Shown piece by piece: positions 47,401-59,972 of a stretch of DNA of 64,000 nt (position 1 is the first letter of the stretch; every line of letters starts with the position of its first letter). The DNA comes from Chionis minor (lineage: Eukaryota > Chordata > Aves > Charadriiformes > Chionididae), in assembly GCA_013398295.1 (NCBI GenBank), contig VZSF01008903.1, forward strand, positions 124,001-188,000, read 5' to 3'. Under the pieces are notes generated by a model that saw only the letters and a list, made by a program, of their open reading frames with translations, was not told the DNA's origin and searched no databases. The position numbers and the translations under genes were made by a program.

Positions 47401-50400
47401 AGGTGTCTTGCCAAAATACATAAGCATCGTATAAATTATTAGATAATGAGATTCCAGTTAATTTGCTGCCTGGTCAGTCACAGCCCTCCTGCCGTGCTCC
47501 TGAGCCCAGTGGATAACACTAAGAAAGAATTACGTTGGTAACAGGGCAGCTGGTGGCCTTAATCTGGAAAACAGCACCTTCTCCAGGACGGGGTGGGGTG
47601 AAGGCTGCAGCCCCACAGCCCTCTGCTGGGTCACACACCACTGCTCTCCCACGGCACAACGGGTGTCCGTGGCTGCAACACAGGTCCTTGAGAGCCAAAA
47701 GTAAGGATTCTCCACTGGTTTGAGGACAAGGAGCCAAATATTTTTTTTTCAGAGGCTTCACTTTCCCAGGGACTCTAGAGAGCTGCTGATGTGCAAAGTC
47801 TCTAGCTGGTGGGATCCTGCCACTCAGCATGTTTTAGGGCTGAAACAAGCTGGAGTCATAGTGCTGCAGACCGGAAAAAGGCCAGAAAAATCCAAGACAA
47901 TTCAGTTTTCCTCTATCTCACCACCATAGCCTCCAACTCCAGGCTCAAGTCCACCCACTTCCTCTCAACCAGTGTTCTGCCCTCAGGAGCAGCCAAAAGC
48001 AAATGCCTTGAGAAGGACACAAGAAGGGGATGACTATGTAAGGGCATTTCCCAAAAAAAAAATAATCTCTTCCAGCCTTTACCTTTTTGCGGCTTTTTAG
48101 TGTAACAGCCCTGGATGGATCCTTCTGCCCGGTTACTCTTGGACTCCTCATCTCACCTTGTTCACAGCCCTCCCCTCTCTCCTTCTGGGCTTGCAGACAG
48201 GAGAGGGGTTGTATCTGTTTATTAGGACCTGGAGGGGGTTCCCAGAGGATACGGAGATGACAACCACCCCCTTTGCTCTAGTGATGCCTTGATCCCATGG
48301 GTGGAAAGAGGCCCAAAAGGGAGAAGGCTGGGGGCATCTTTCCCTTCAAAAAAGTATCTGCTGCCGGTTGCTGCAGCCAAGATCAGGTCTTGCACCCACA
48401 ACCTGTAGTTTCCCATTCTAACTCCTTCCCTTCTTCCTCTTTTGCTCTGGACTCTTGGAGCTTCATAGCGCCAAACATTCAGCACATTCAGCACAAATGT
48501 AATTTTAAAACCATTATGTAAGCTGCTCTCTCCCCCCATCTCTCGATGTCTCCAATTGGTGTGTCAGAATGTAATTAGCTTTTGATGGGATGTTAAGATT
48601 TCTTGAGCTCCTGTGGAGAGGCAGCATGGGGAGAGGCGAGGCAGCGGATTGTGATTGTCACTCCCCATGGTAAGTGCTCGAAGACCCTGGAAGACTCATT
48701 TACAAAAATATAAAATAAATAAAAAAAATCCAAAAGCAACAGACCCAGTGGGCTTTAGTTTAATTGACTGAAATCACTGACATTTTTTTACCTCTGTGTT
48801 TTCTCCTGCTTGGAGAGAAATGGAAATTAACTGTCTCGTGACCAACAGAAGCGTGTCATGTTATGGCAATGATTTCTATTGCAAACGCAACTCCCCAACA
48901 GGCTGAGAAAGTCCCATCTGAGCTGGTCCTTCCTGCGTTTCCAATGGAGGTTATGCTCTAAGATGTGCTGCTCCACCAGAACTAAGTCCTCCAGCTCTTC
49001 ATCACACTCCCACCCACCCCCAGCCATGCCAGGGCAGGACATTCCACGCAAGCAGCAGAAAGAGCAGGAGGAGGTGATGGTGTCCTGCAACCACAGTCAC
49101 AACAGCACATCTGATCATGGTAAAGTGCGACCCGCAGCCAGTCTCCAAACAAGGTGGCACTTAAAATCCAGGTCTGCAATTTCAGGGAAGTTTGGTGCCT
49201 CTAAAGAGAGTGGCAACCTCACTTGGTCTTGCCACTGGTGCTGAGCTCCTCCAGTGCGTAGCAAGTGGCAGGTCTCCACCGCGGCGAGGCAGGACAGCAG
49301 AGTCACTGCATCCCACCAGCAGGAGACACGCACTGAGACATGGGGTGCTTTCAGCATGGAGCAGCATTTACCGGCAAGGCCGGATGTTTTGGCATCTAGT
49401 TTGTCATCCCTGAGTCTTTCTGCAGCCCTGGCTGTGGGAACCCATTGGAAGAAAGGGGACACGGGGGCTCTACAAAAGGATGCAAGTCCTTATCCAGGTC
49501 AGCCACGTGGGAGATGGGCTTCCAGGGCTTACGGCCCCAGCCTTAGGTGCTGCAACACAGAAAGCTGTCACAGAGCTTTTACAAGAACAAATTCATGTCG
49601 ATGCGATGCCACTTTTGCAACCTCACAGAAATAGTATGATGGAGACCTGCAGGACCTGTGCCCTAACGATCCATGCAGGAAACACCACGTTTTCGGAGTC
49701 TTCTCCACACTCTGCCCCACTAGCTGAGCCCCGTGGAGGTGTCAAACAAGGCTGGCAATTCCCCCAGAACAAGTTTTCTGCAATCTGGCCGGGTCTGAAC
49801 TCTCACAAGAGCATCTGCCCTGGCCAACAACAGCACATTGAGCGTTTACATACCTACAGATGGTGCAGATGGTGCTTCCATCACCGAGCAGTATGTTTGT
49901 CTACACATCAGCCCTGGCCCAAAGCCCACTAGACTCATCGGATACTTTTCATTAACTTCAATGGGCTCTGGACGAGGTCAGTTTGGTCAGAGCCTCCACC
50001 GGTGCACACAGAGGCGTTCAAATGAATCCTGGAGGATGCTCCAGCACACGCGTCTTCAGATCAGCCACATAAACACTCCCCTGAACACAAACCTGCCACA
50101 AACTCCCTGCAAACGCGCCCGATATTAATACACATCTGGCTCTGAATTAGTCGATGATGTGAAACACAGACGTATCCAATACAATAACAAGCCATTCCCA
50201 TCAAATGCCAATTCAGCTGGATAATGGGCCATATTGATTGCTTCAAGGGCCAGACCAATTCCACTTGTTCTTTTAATGATTATTATGACATTATATATAT
50301 TATTCCTGCTCAGGAAAATTAATTCCTCTCTCCCCACTCCTGTCCCTCTGGATGCGTGTCCATTCAAGTCTCCATTCCTGCTGAGACCGAAGCTAAGGAG

Positions 50401-53400
50401 ATCTCTGCAAGGACTGGACTTAATTCACTTCTAAAGTGTTGTCAGGCAATTGGGTTTTTTTTTTCTCTAAGACTGCCACTGGCATTAATGGAAAGAAAAC
50501 AATAAATGTATCTGGTCACCTAAGTAGTCAGCCTCCCCTTTCATAGCTCTGCTGACATTTCTGTCTCCAGCCTGGACAGTAATGCATTCCATTTTAATTT
50601 TAGCAAATGCTTTCTTTATGATCAGAGACATTTTTCATTTGTACTGGTTTGCATCTCCCTTAAAATTCAATATTTCATTTGGGGATGCAGGGTTATTGCC
50701 TGCTCCTCAAAATAAAGCATATGTGGCACAAGGATATTTCAAATTATTTTTTCCGGTGTCCTCCACTCCAGAGCAGCGATTGCCTTTCCAGCCAGTCCCG
50801 GGAGCAGCCAAGAGGAGTCATTCCCAGTCCCTGGACGCTGCACGGTGCATGTGGCCAGTGGAGCCACAGGGGAGACGTGGAACTTCTTGGGGCTGCCCTG
50901 GAGAGGATAACCCAACAAAGGCAAAAAGAAGGGCTTGAACAAGCTTTTTTTGCCCTGGTCCAAACACACCCATGGCTGCATTTATCCCTGTGAGCAGAAG
51001 CCAAATGTCCCTGAAGCTTCATCCAGACAAAACTTCAACAGAAGTCACGCAGGCAGTCACTGCCTTGGGGACAGCTCTGTCCTAACACATTGACCTCCCC
51101 CATCTGCTGAGCTGCCAGAAAACCATGGGCATCAGAGGCTGGGAGAGCTCAGGACTCCTGCTGGCTTTAGACACCTGTAATTCTCAGGTGCTCTGAATAT
51201 AAAACAATAAAGCTGATGAGATTCCTTTGCAACCATCTGCTCCTTCCTTCTCTGCCAGGGTACCCCAAAGAGGTTTGAGCAGGAGGAGCCCCAATGACAT
51301 GTGCACGAAGGGGATGTGATTGGGAGACTTCAGTCCCCACTTTTGGGGTCCAGGTCTGTGGTAGACCCCAAAAAGACAGTATTTAAGCATTGTGCCTCAT
51401 AGCTGTTGACTATCAGATGTGGTTTCCTCAGAAATATCTGGTTCCTTGACACTCATGCACTCTTAAAACAAGTGCCCATTGGTTTTACAACCTCCCTGGA
51501 GAAGACAGGCAAGCGGTTTGCACTGTGCAGCATCTCCACTGGCCTGGGGAGCGCACCCCAACGTGACACTGGTTCCTCTCCCAGGTGTACGCCCCCACCC
51601 CCATCCACTGCCAACCCCCACTTCCCCACAGCAAAATTCAGTTTCTTTAACGGCTGCCTGTGGGACCCAGATGTCTTGGAGGATAATTGCCAGATGCTCT
51701 TACCTGAATACCCCTCTGATCTCTGGCACTAAAGAATTGACAAGAGAAGAGGCTTGGATATATACATAGCAATTTTCTAATTTTCTGAGCAAATTTGGTT
51801 AAAACGGCTGAACAAGAAAGCCTGAAACTTCAATAATAGAGCAACCAGACAGGCAGGGGAATGACGAGAGCTCTGAACTCAAACATGGGGCTGCCCTGAC
51901 CTCGAGGGACCATTCAAAAGGCTGAAGGAGATGTTTGTTCTCCCTTGGCCATTACACCAAGGCTGCTGAGAAAGGTTTCCCAGCAAACAATTGTGGGTTT
52001 GTTTACGATATAGTAATATCTCCACTGGGCACAAGACTCCTCAAGTGGTCTGAACCCATCCTTTGACTGTCTTGAGTCAACAAAACGGAGGGAAAAGGTT
52101 TACATACAGGCTGTTCAAGGGTTTGCGTGCTGGAGACTGTGCCTCCCTGTGCATATACACCTTGAATAATACAAAACATTTGCAGGTAGGAGGAGCCCCT
52201 TTGGCAACCTGTGCGCTTGCACAGGAGGATGGAAAGGGACCTGAGCTGGCTGGATTTCTGCAAGATGAAAGCGGCCAGCACTGGAGTTATTCTGAGAGCA
52301 GGAATCAGCACAAGAGCTTGTCTCCCAGCTTCTCTGATCTCCTGTAACAACAGTACAGAACAAAAGGGTTTGTCTCTGTTGAAGAAAGGGAGGGGTGTCC
52401 TAGTTCCCACACCGCTGCCTCGGCAGCCATGGCACCGGGACACAGCCGCTCTGCCTCGACTCCCTGTCGATTGCCACCGCCTGCGACAGGTCTTCAGGAG
52501 CCGTTCATGGATCAGCTCGAGGGATGGTGCCAGGAAGCTCCTGGGCAGGGGGACCAGATTCCCTCGGTGCCAGAATCAGAAGCAGCCCGTGAAGCTGCTG
52601 GTGGAGTAAGGGGCTGCTCCTTGTCAGAGCAGCAGAGCCCACCCAGAACCGGTCTTGCCCTTATTTGCCCGCAGATTTCTGATTACGTGCGATGCAGCAT
52701 CTTGGCTTTTTCCCAGTGAGACTGACTGTTGCTCGAGCAGCCACTGGAGCCACCAGCCCACGCAGCGGATGCCGACGGGCCAGATCCACCCACGTCCCCA
52801 GTAAATGGCTGTAGCGCCAGCAGCTCTGCTAGATCCCGCCATCAGCTGAAGAAAGATCTGGCAAAGCTCTCTTGAAGCCATGTCTTCTTTGTGTTGTTCT
52901 TTTGCTTAACTCATTTCTGGTAGTTTTCCAGGACTTGTTATCATCTTGTTACTCATGGGTTTAGGGTTCATCTAACACACTAGGATGTTACCTCCTGTCT
53001 TCTGCTGTCTTGCCTTCTCCCAAGCTTAGTTCTCTCACACCCACAAATATCTCTATTTTGGTTTCCAGTACCAGCAATTTCATTTTAATCGCTCATCATC
53101 TTCAGACACAACAGAAGTAATGCAATTGTTTAACACCAGCTCTGCTCCTCCATGTGCTTATTAAGCAGCACCAGAAAACACCACCCATGGTGAGCATCCC
53201 AGCTCCAGTGCAATGCAGTGCCCAGCATGCCAGTCCCTTCTGGAGCACATGTTGAAGGACATCTCTTCTGATCAATGAGAAGAGCCTGGCAGTAACAATC
53301 CATAGAACTAAGCTGCATTAAGAAACCCCCCCAGACTCATCTGCCCATATCTAATTAATTTAATGCTACTAACTAGCCCTATCGTCCATCCTTTTCAGGT

Positions 53401-54372
53401 TTTATTACAAGCTTTTTAATGGAGTTGGAAAGAAAATTGACTCTGCCTTGGTGGGGGTGACATGTTAAATATGAATCCCAAGAAAAGTCAGATGCTCAAT
53501 ATTAAGAAACAAGAAGAAATTGGAAAAAGGGGAGGAAAGGTGAGAAGATCAAATGAAGTCTCCTATGACAGAGAACATTTTCTGTGCCCACACTGCCAGA
53601 TAAACCTGATTGGAGCTCCTGATTTGCTCAATGCCTGCCAAAAACAGGCTGAGAGATGAGTTGCCTCTTAATCAGATCAGCTCTGTCTCTCTTACAAGCC
53701 TGATGACACCAGCACATGAAAGCCATGGAGATAACAGAGGGCTCCCAAGGGCACAGAGCTGACAGCAGCATCTCCTTGCTGTGTTGAAACACCACCAATC
53801 AACAACCATTTATTCAGAGAGGTTTGTGCCTCCTGGCTTTTGTCTCCATGTTCTGCTCTCATCTACATCACCTCCAATGCACTGAGGCCCTTCACTGTTG
53901 GGCTGGACCCAAGGAACAGGAGTCTGGTTGCAACAGTGCTGCTCCAGAACACCCTAAAATCTAGGGACAAGGCTACCTGCCTTGGGGACACCAACGCATA
54001 CCAGGAGATGTTCTCGCTCTACAGGTATCAGCAGATGTCCCAGCATCCACCCACTCTATGCCTTCCTCAAGCCGGGCAAAACCACACTGTTCACCCCTGG
54101 CATAAGACAGACTTTCATAATTCTCATCCCCTTTAAATTGCTAAAAGTTTTAGCCATTCCTCATAGCTCTCAAGGGCTCACAAGCTTTTGCCTAAGAATA
54201 TTGATGGGGTTTTTTTTCCAATCCTAAGCCCAGGTATCTCTGGAAAGTTTGCTGACCTCTGCTTCACCACCTTTTGTCAGCTGGGAAGCTCTCTCCCGTG
54301 CCCAAATTGGCCTTGCACCAGCTCTTTTGTTAATGCAACTTCCACTGTCACTTCCCCAAAGAGCCCACTTAC
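44456..54372. other. Unique non-coding sequence, no gene recognised
   Basis: A 9.9-kb stretch without recognisable gene or CR1. Long frames occur on the plus strand at 45238-45750 and on the minus strand at 45878-46513. Both are G+C-rich, lack family resemblance and are matched by frames on the other strand. AT-rich candidate regulatory patches lie at 47395-47470, 48540-48600 and 50120-50310 (with ttatatatattattcc). A purine- or A-rich run lies at 48052-48063. Confidence 0.4.
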
Positions 54373-54766
54373 CTTCTTTATTAATCTCTGGATGTTGCAT
54401 TCACCTTCTCCAGGCAGCTTGTTAAAAATGGATCTGTTGGTGCTTCTATCGATTTCAGGTGCTATTAACGCTAATCGCCCTTCCTCTGAGTGGATTTCAC
54501 ACTGCTTTTGCTGAATTCCTGTTCCCCTGCCTCTGCACTGGCCCGGTGGGGGCTGGCAGGGGGTGTCTCCCATCGGCGCCTGCGTGCCGGTCGGGATAAG
54601 CAGCTTTGTGTTGAGGATCGATGCCGGAGGTGCGGTAGGGCTGAGCACGGGCTTGGTGCTGCTGTCACCTGGGAGCAAGACGGCACCGAAGGAGATGGAG
54701 GTGCAGGAGAGGAGAGCGAGCACAGCACCTCCAATAAACACCCAGCCATTGATTTGCTCAGAATTT
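54373..54766 (-). other. Weak candidate coding exon (open frame plus strong donor)
   Basis: On the minus strand a frame stays open over the whole segment and ends exactly at AAG|GTAAGT (donor GT at 54372-54371), phase 0. The translation starts near a hydrophobic stretch suitable for a membrane segment (GWVFIGGAVLALLSC and the following residues). It then has a Pro/Thr/Ser-rich part, and finally ends with APEIDRSTNRSIFNKLPGEG and CNIQRLIKK. The upstream acceptor (ttctggccaag) is poor and no ATG precedes the hydrophobic part in frame. The plus strand is also open here, so chance is a serious alternative. No family is recognised. Confidence 0.15.
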
Positions 54767-55469
54767 CTTGGCCAGAAAAACACCGCGATTGGGCAAGGAG
54801 GGATTTCTTCCTGCTTTCTCGTCTCTGAAGCATCCCAGCTCAACTGGTGGCAAAGCCTGAAATCTTTTTCTCTGCAGGTCTCCTACAGCAACAGCAGCAC
54901 CGAGGAGAGGTGTCTGGAGAAGAGAGGGAGAGCAACAGGAAACCTGGAGAACAACAGGGAGCTTCTTACAAATGCCATGGCCAATGTCCCGCCATGCCAG
55001 GACAGCTGTAGAGGTGCTCAGAGGGGCAGAATAAGACTAGAGACCCCCATATCCACCCCCATCCGGGGATCAGAGCCAGGATTAAACCCAGCAGCTGTGC
55101 ACAGATCCCTGTGTCTGGCAGCTTGGATGTCTTGGGAACCACCCTGGTATTTTAAGGTCCTGGAGTCAAGACAACAGCAAGTCCCAAAGCATCTCCACTC
55201 TGGAGAGCAAACTGCGGAAATGGCAACACGTGCTGATGTTTAAATATTAACGAGTCAATAGCCATTAAATCCTGATAAACACACAGATGCAAAACACTAA
55301 ATCTGGGAAACTAATAGGATTATCAGTGCAGTAGGGGACTTAACTGCAGCAGGATCTGCCGGCTGGCTCCGCAGCTGTGTTTGGTGGGGTCTGAATCACG
55401 CCTGGCCTGGACAGAAAGAAGAGCTGCAACCAGGGAGCGCATCTCTGCCACAAACCCTTTTCTGTCCTC
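54767..55469. other. Unique non-coding sequence with a long plus-strand frame
   Basis: The plus-strand frame 54563-55243 passes through here and contains a good acceptor sequence (ctttttctctgcag ending near 54877). Its protein has no recognisable domain and no linked donor was found. It is treated as non-coding. Confidence 0.3.
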
Positions 55470-55554
55470 CGCATGCAACCCTCCTCTAGCAGGGGGTTGG
55501 ACCAGATGATCTCCAGAGGTCCCTTCCAACCCCTGACATTCTGTGATTCTATGC
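55470..55554 (+). mobile_element. Short CR1 LINE 3' tail
   Basis: 'ctctagcagggggttggaccagatgatctccagaggtcccttccaacccctgacattctgtgattctatg', read in pieces, is a typical CR1 3' UTR end with a single GATTCTATG octamer. Only about 80 bp is retained. It belongs to a different subfamily from the 6.6-kb group (accagatgatctccagaggt wording). Confidence 0.93.
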
Positions 55555-57089
55555 ACATGCGGGTGAGCATCTTCTTGCCCAGCCTTTACTGTGCATCTCC
55601 AGCCCAAGGGAGTGGACTTTACCTTTCTGAAGAAGCCACAAACACCTCCTGTCCCTTGGAGGATCCCTCCCACCTGTATGACCTACACGTTCCATCTCAG
55701 CAAGGAGGGAACCTTCTCCCTGCACAGCATCCACTTTCCTGCTAGCGGCCGTCTCACAGCAGAGAGAAGCAGGACGCTCCTTTACACACAAAATGTTCCT
55801 CTGAGAAAAGATATGAGCCTGCAGGTGGCCTGTTTCTGGCCCTTTTCACACGAAAATCCTTCACTACAAGGCACTAAACCAGATGTGAGCCTCCATCTTC
55901 AGCTCACAGGCACAGTCCCCAGAAATGGGTCCAGCACAGCTGGAGTCCAAAGTGGTGTCTGCCTGGGGAAGCCACTTCTCTCTTGCAAGCAATGGATGCA
56001 GAACCACCAAACTTTCATGAAGAAGAGAAAAAAAATATGGTAGAAGAGTAGCACCTGGAGAACGAGTAGCACACGTAGTCCGCGTACACACAGATACAAG
56101 TCTGGGTCTTTCTGAACATATCTACACCAGGGAGAGCAGTGTCCTAGGGAGATACAGCTACCTGGAGTCTGCAGAACACCTCACCAGCTTGGCTGCAATG
56201 CTCCTGACACCTCCTCCAGACCCAGCTCCAAGATTCCGGCCACGAGGCATCAGGAGATGGGAGCATGCCAGCATGCTGCAGAGGGACACCCAAAGAGTTT
56301 CCTTCCCAGGAGACACAAAATTCGGTGCCTGGAGAGAGCCAGCAGCGTGAGCTGGGCAAGAGACGTTGACCCACACACCACCGTGGGCCTTCAAAGAGGA
56401 GACAACCTGTTGAGAAGGGAGAGCAAAGGCAGCAGCGCTCAGCTCAGTTCCTGGGGGGGCTCTGCACACCCCAGGCTGACACACAACACTCAGTCTTCCC
56501 CCCACAGAGGGGTCACGTCCTTGGGTTTGTCTCACAGGCAGAGACACCCGGGAAAAAGCACCCCAGGGAAAACGCAGCGGGGGTGGGATGTCCCCTTGTA
56601 CCAGGCTAACACTCCTCCAACCTCTGCCAAACCCACCTCTGCCATCCGAAGGACCAACTCCATAGGGAGGAATACAGAAGTCACATTTGCACGGCTCAGA
56701 GGGAAGAGAGGCTGAGAGCGACTATGCATTATATCGGCAATAAATGTCAGCGACTAAAAACAGGCTTCAATTTCTGACTGCTGATTTTCAATAAAAATAA
56801 AGGCTGAATCCTACCAAGCCTAGTTAACTTGCAGGCGAGCTGACAGACCCGATCAGCTTGGTTTTCTTTAAACACTGTGGTACATGAGCATCTGAGAGCT
56901 CTTACCTCCTCGTTACAGAATAAACCCTTGTCAGAAGTAGATTTCCCACCTGTAAGCGTGCCCTTACCTCTCAGGACATAGACAAGGCAAGCCAAGGTGA
57001 GACCTTTTTCAGTGACATAGGCCCCTTATCCCCCAGGTGCTCTCATATTTACAGCATTTCTCCCAGTATTTCTTTTTCCTAGTATTTCT
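55555..57089. other. Unique non-coding sequence
   Basis: No gene was recognised. Open frames at 55591-56715 occur on both strands without family resemblance. Confidence 0.4.
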
Positions 57090-57245
57090 GTCCGGCCCAG
57101 ATGTAAATGACTGAAGTAATAAAGTTCCCATCATTTCCCCTGGAAGATTATTCCATGGTCCAACAGACTTTGCTTTTTTTTTTTTTTAATTTTTCTTCCT
57201 TCCTGACAGCTGAAATTTGATTCAGTTTAATTCCATTCCGCTATG
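57090..57245 (-). mobile_element. Possible ancient CR1/L3-class LINE tail
   Basis: The pattern 'tggaagattattccatggtccaacagactttgc', a T run, then 'cttcctgacagctgaaatttgattcagtttaattccattcc', read in pieces, resembles the antisense 3' UTR of old CR1/L3-like LINEs. Decay is strong. A run of 14 T occupies 57174-57187. Confidence 0.4.
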
Positions 57246-59741
57246 TCAAGGTATGGAAAGAAATGAAAAAACACCACAACTGTAGGAAAAAAGTGCTTGA
57301 GAGGGCAAATGGACCCAGAGGGGTCTGGGCAGGATGGGGCTAAGGAGTGATAGATCCTGGTGTAGTCCCAGCACCATCCCCAGACTGGTGTAGCGCATCA
57401 GATAACCCATCTCTATCTTGTCCCCAGTCTGTTTTTCCCATGAACCAGAATAACACCCAGTTATTCCAGAGATGCTCCCAGCAACTGATGGCTGGGCAGG
57501 ATAGACAGAAACCCACGTAATTTTGCACGAAAAATTAATCTCTTCTGAACTCGAGGGAGAAAAGTTCAGGCCACTGCAGCTGTAATGGAACACGTTCTTC
57601 CTTCCCTAATCAGGATGTGTTATTGGGGAACAATTAAAAACAAGTCAGGGGTAATTAAAGGTAATTAAATGCTCTCAGTGGGGAGCGAGGCGCTTGTGGG
57701 ATGCTGCGTAGCTGACAGGCAGAGAGCTCTCTGCCTGCGTGGCACATCTGCCCTCCAGGAAGGTTATGTGGGATTGGGATGGGGTGCAGGAAATGCACCC
57801 CCAGCTCTGCACCAGGGAAGGGGGCTCCCAAAAACCACACGGGAGCCAAACGTCAAGGACAGGCAGGCTCAGGCTTTTGGGTTTTCCCCACGCGGGACCA
57901 TCTTTCCCACCATAAAGGGCAGGGAGAGGTTTCTGAAGGAGCTTGGCAAGAACTGGGCTGGGGCACGGGGAGAGCTGCGGTCCAGGGAGGAGCTCGTAGC
58001 TTGACTAAGAGCACTATTCCCAAAATGCAACGGCATGAGACCACGGCACCTGCGACAGCTCAGCAGACACAAACGGGATCTAGGAAGGGAATAAACTGAC
58101 CAGCGGGACTGGAAAACAACCGATTGCAAGCAAGACTTCAGCCTGAAGAGCAAAAGCTTTCCCAAAAATTCCACAGACATTTCACCAGCGTTCATCTTCC
58201 CTGGGTTATCAGGGAAGGCTAATAACTATGGATTTAGGCGGTGCAGAAGTTTCCCAATTATCTACTCACAGTTTTATATGAATTTCAACTGCATCTGACT
58301 GCAGAACAATAGGTGGAGCTAGAACTACTGTCAGCTCGCAAGGAGAGCGAAGGGATGTGCTAAAGCTGGATCCACAGCCAGAGTTACGCCTGCGTGGGAC
58401 ATGCCCAGGCCGAGCACAGCCATCCTCCACAGCTCCTGGCGGGCCGAGCCGGAATGCCGAAATACTTCACACAGGAACGACTTTTGCTTTGGGAAGGACT
58501 TTTCGCATTAACGTGGTGTGATGGAGTCGTGGCCCTTACTACAGGTCTCGTGCCTGGTTGTGTCCGCGCCACCGGCACTGCCGAGCCAGGGCTCCAGACT
58601 GGGACACCAGTCAGTTATTCCAGGAAGGCCAGACCTCCCACTCCGTAATTCCAGTTTAAATCAAACTAGAGGCGCACAACCTGCATCAAGGTGTTGGGGG
58701 TCTTTGGGGTGGATTACGCTGCCTGTATAGACGTTACCAGGGGATGCTTCATCCAATCATTCCCGCACACTCACTGCCAGGAGTCAGATCAAGGAAATTG
58801 CCAAGGAGTGAAAACAACCCTGGACCGTGCTCAGGAGGAAAAGCCAAAAATAACAGTATTTCCAGGAGCACAAAAATCCCTCTAGCTTTGGCAAGGATGG
58901 AAAGGACGTGCCATGCTTAATATATTCCCTGCCCCAACAGGTTTTCCCCCCTTTCCCATCAACCGGGAGGTGGCTGAAGGGATGCTGAGCCCGTGCAAGG
59001 AAGCATTGCCGCATCCGAGCGGCAGGAAGGTGCTGGCCAAGCTGCTTCGGACCCCAACAGGAGCCAGGCTCGCCTTTCCGAGGCACATTGGTGCCGCTCC
59101 TCACCCACTCAAGGCTGCCGCTTTACGTTTCCTCAAACCCGGGTGACAGCTAATTGGCTGTTTAGCATAAATCCAAACTGCCTCTCCTGCCTTCCCTTGG
59201 GATGGAGAAGTTGCTTGGGTTTTTTCCTTCACTTCAGAGAAGCTAAACAGCCTTGTCTTGGAAGGCAGAGCAGGGGGATGGGGTAGGCTCACAGCAGCCC
59301 GGGCTGAGACAGCATTCCAGATGCTCTCCCCCGCTCCAGCCCCAGGTCAGAGCCACCTCCAGGAGCAGACAGGGCTGACAGTTTTCCCTGGGACACCTCT
59401 TGCCATAAGGAACTGCGCAGCACAAACCCTGTGGCTGGAAGCAGGAGGGAAGTACGACCCTCTCCTGCTCCTTCAGAAGGTGAAGGGAGCAGCTCCTGAA
59501 GGGGTGGGAGGAGGAGGAGGATGCAGCCTCGCTCTCCAAGGAGGCATCCTTGCTGCTGCTCAGGCAGCAGTTATCAGCTGGGCATGGACCTTCATTCCCC
59601 TGGCCCCCCAGACTGTCTCACCATTTCCACACCATTTTCGGAGCTGGGCCAAGCCAAGGGAGGTGGGGGGAGGCATTTCCCCACTTCTTGCACCTCCTGG
59701 TTGCTCCTACAGCAACTCTTCTAACTAATGATGGTTAGTTA
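57246..59741. other. Unique non-coding sequence, G+C-richer towards 59.7 kb
   Basis: No gene was recognised. Overlapping open frames on both strands at 59243-59740 are in G+C-rich DNA with a GGA repeat (ggtgggaggaggaggagga) near 59500-59520. No family resemblance was found. Confidence 0.4.
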
Positions 59742-59793
59742 CTAAGTGATTGTTGGACTCGATCCTAATTGTCCCTTCCGCCCTAGATGATTC
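59742..59793 (+). mobile_element. CR1 LINE tail remnant, about 50 bp
   Basis: 'tgattgttggactcgatcctaattgtcccttccgccctagatgattc', read in pieces, is the last part of a CR1 3' UTR in plus orientation. It abuts a second CR1 in minus orientation. Confidence 0.75.
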
Positions 59794-59972
59794 ACAGAAT
59801 CCCAGACTGGCAGGGGTTGGAAGGGACCTTTGGGGATCATCCAGTACAACCCCGTGTCAGAGCAGGATCACCCAGAGCAGGGTGCACAGGATGGGGTCCA
59901 GGCGGGTTGGGAATGTCTCCAGAGTTGGAGACTCCACCACCTCTCTGAGCAGCCTCTTCCAGTACTCTTAGG
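59793..59972 (-). mobile_element. CR1 LINE 3' tail
   Basis: It starts with 'cacagaatcccagactgg' and follows with 'ggggttggaagggacctttggggatcat', 'agagcaggatcacccagagcagggtgcacaggatgg', 'tccaggcgggttgggaatgtctccagagttggagactcc' and 'ctctgagcagcctcttccagt', each in its usual place. This wording belongs to a CR1 subfamily different from the other copies in the window. It is truncated at about 180 bp. Confidence 0.93.

Noticed and set aside
54563..55243. 226-codon open frame on the plus strand
   Set aside because: No recognisable domain, and a good internal acceptor but no matching donor. It overlaps the minus-strand candidate exon. Chance is sufficient to explain it.
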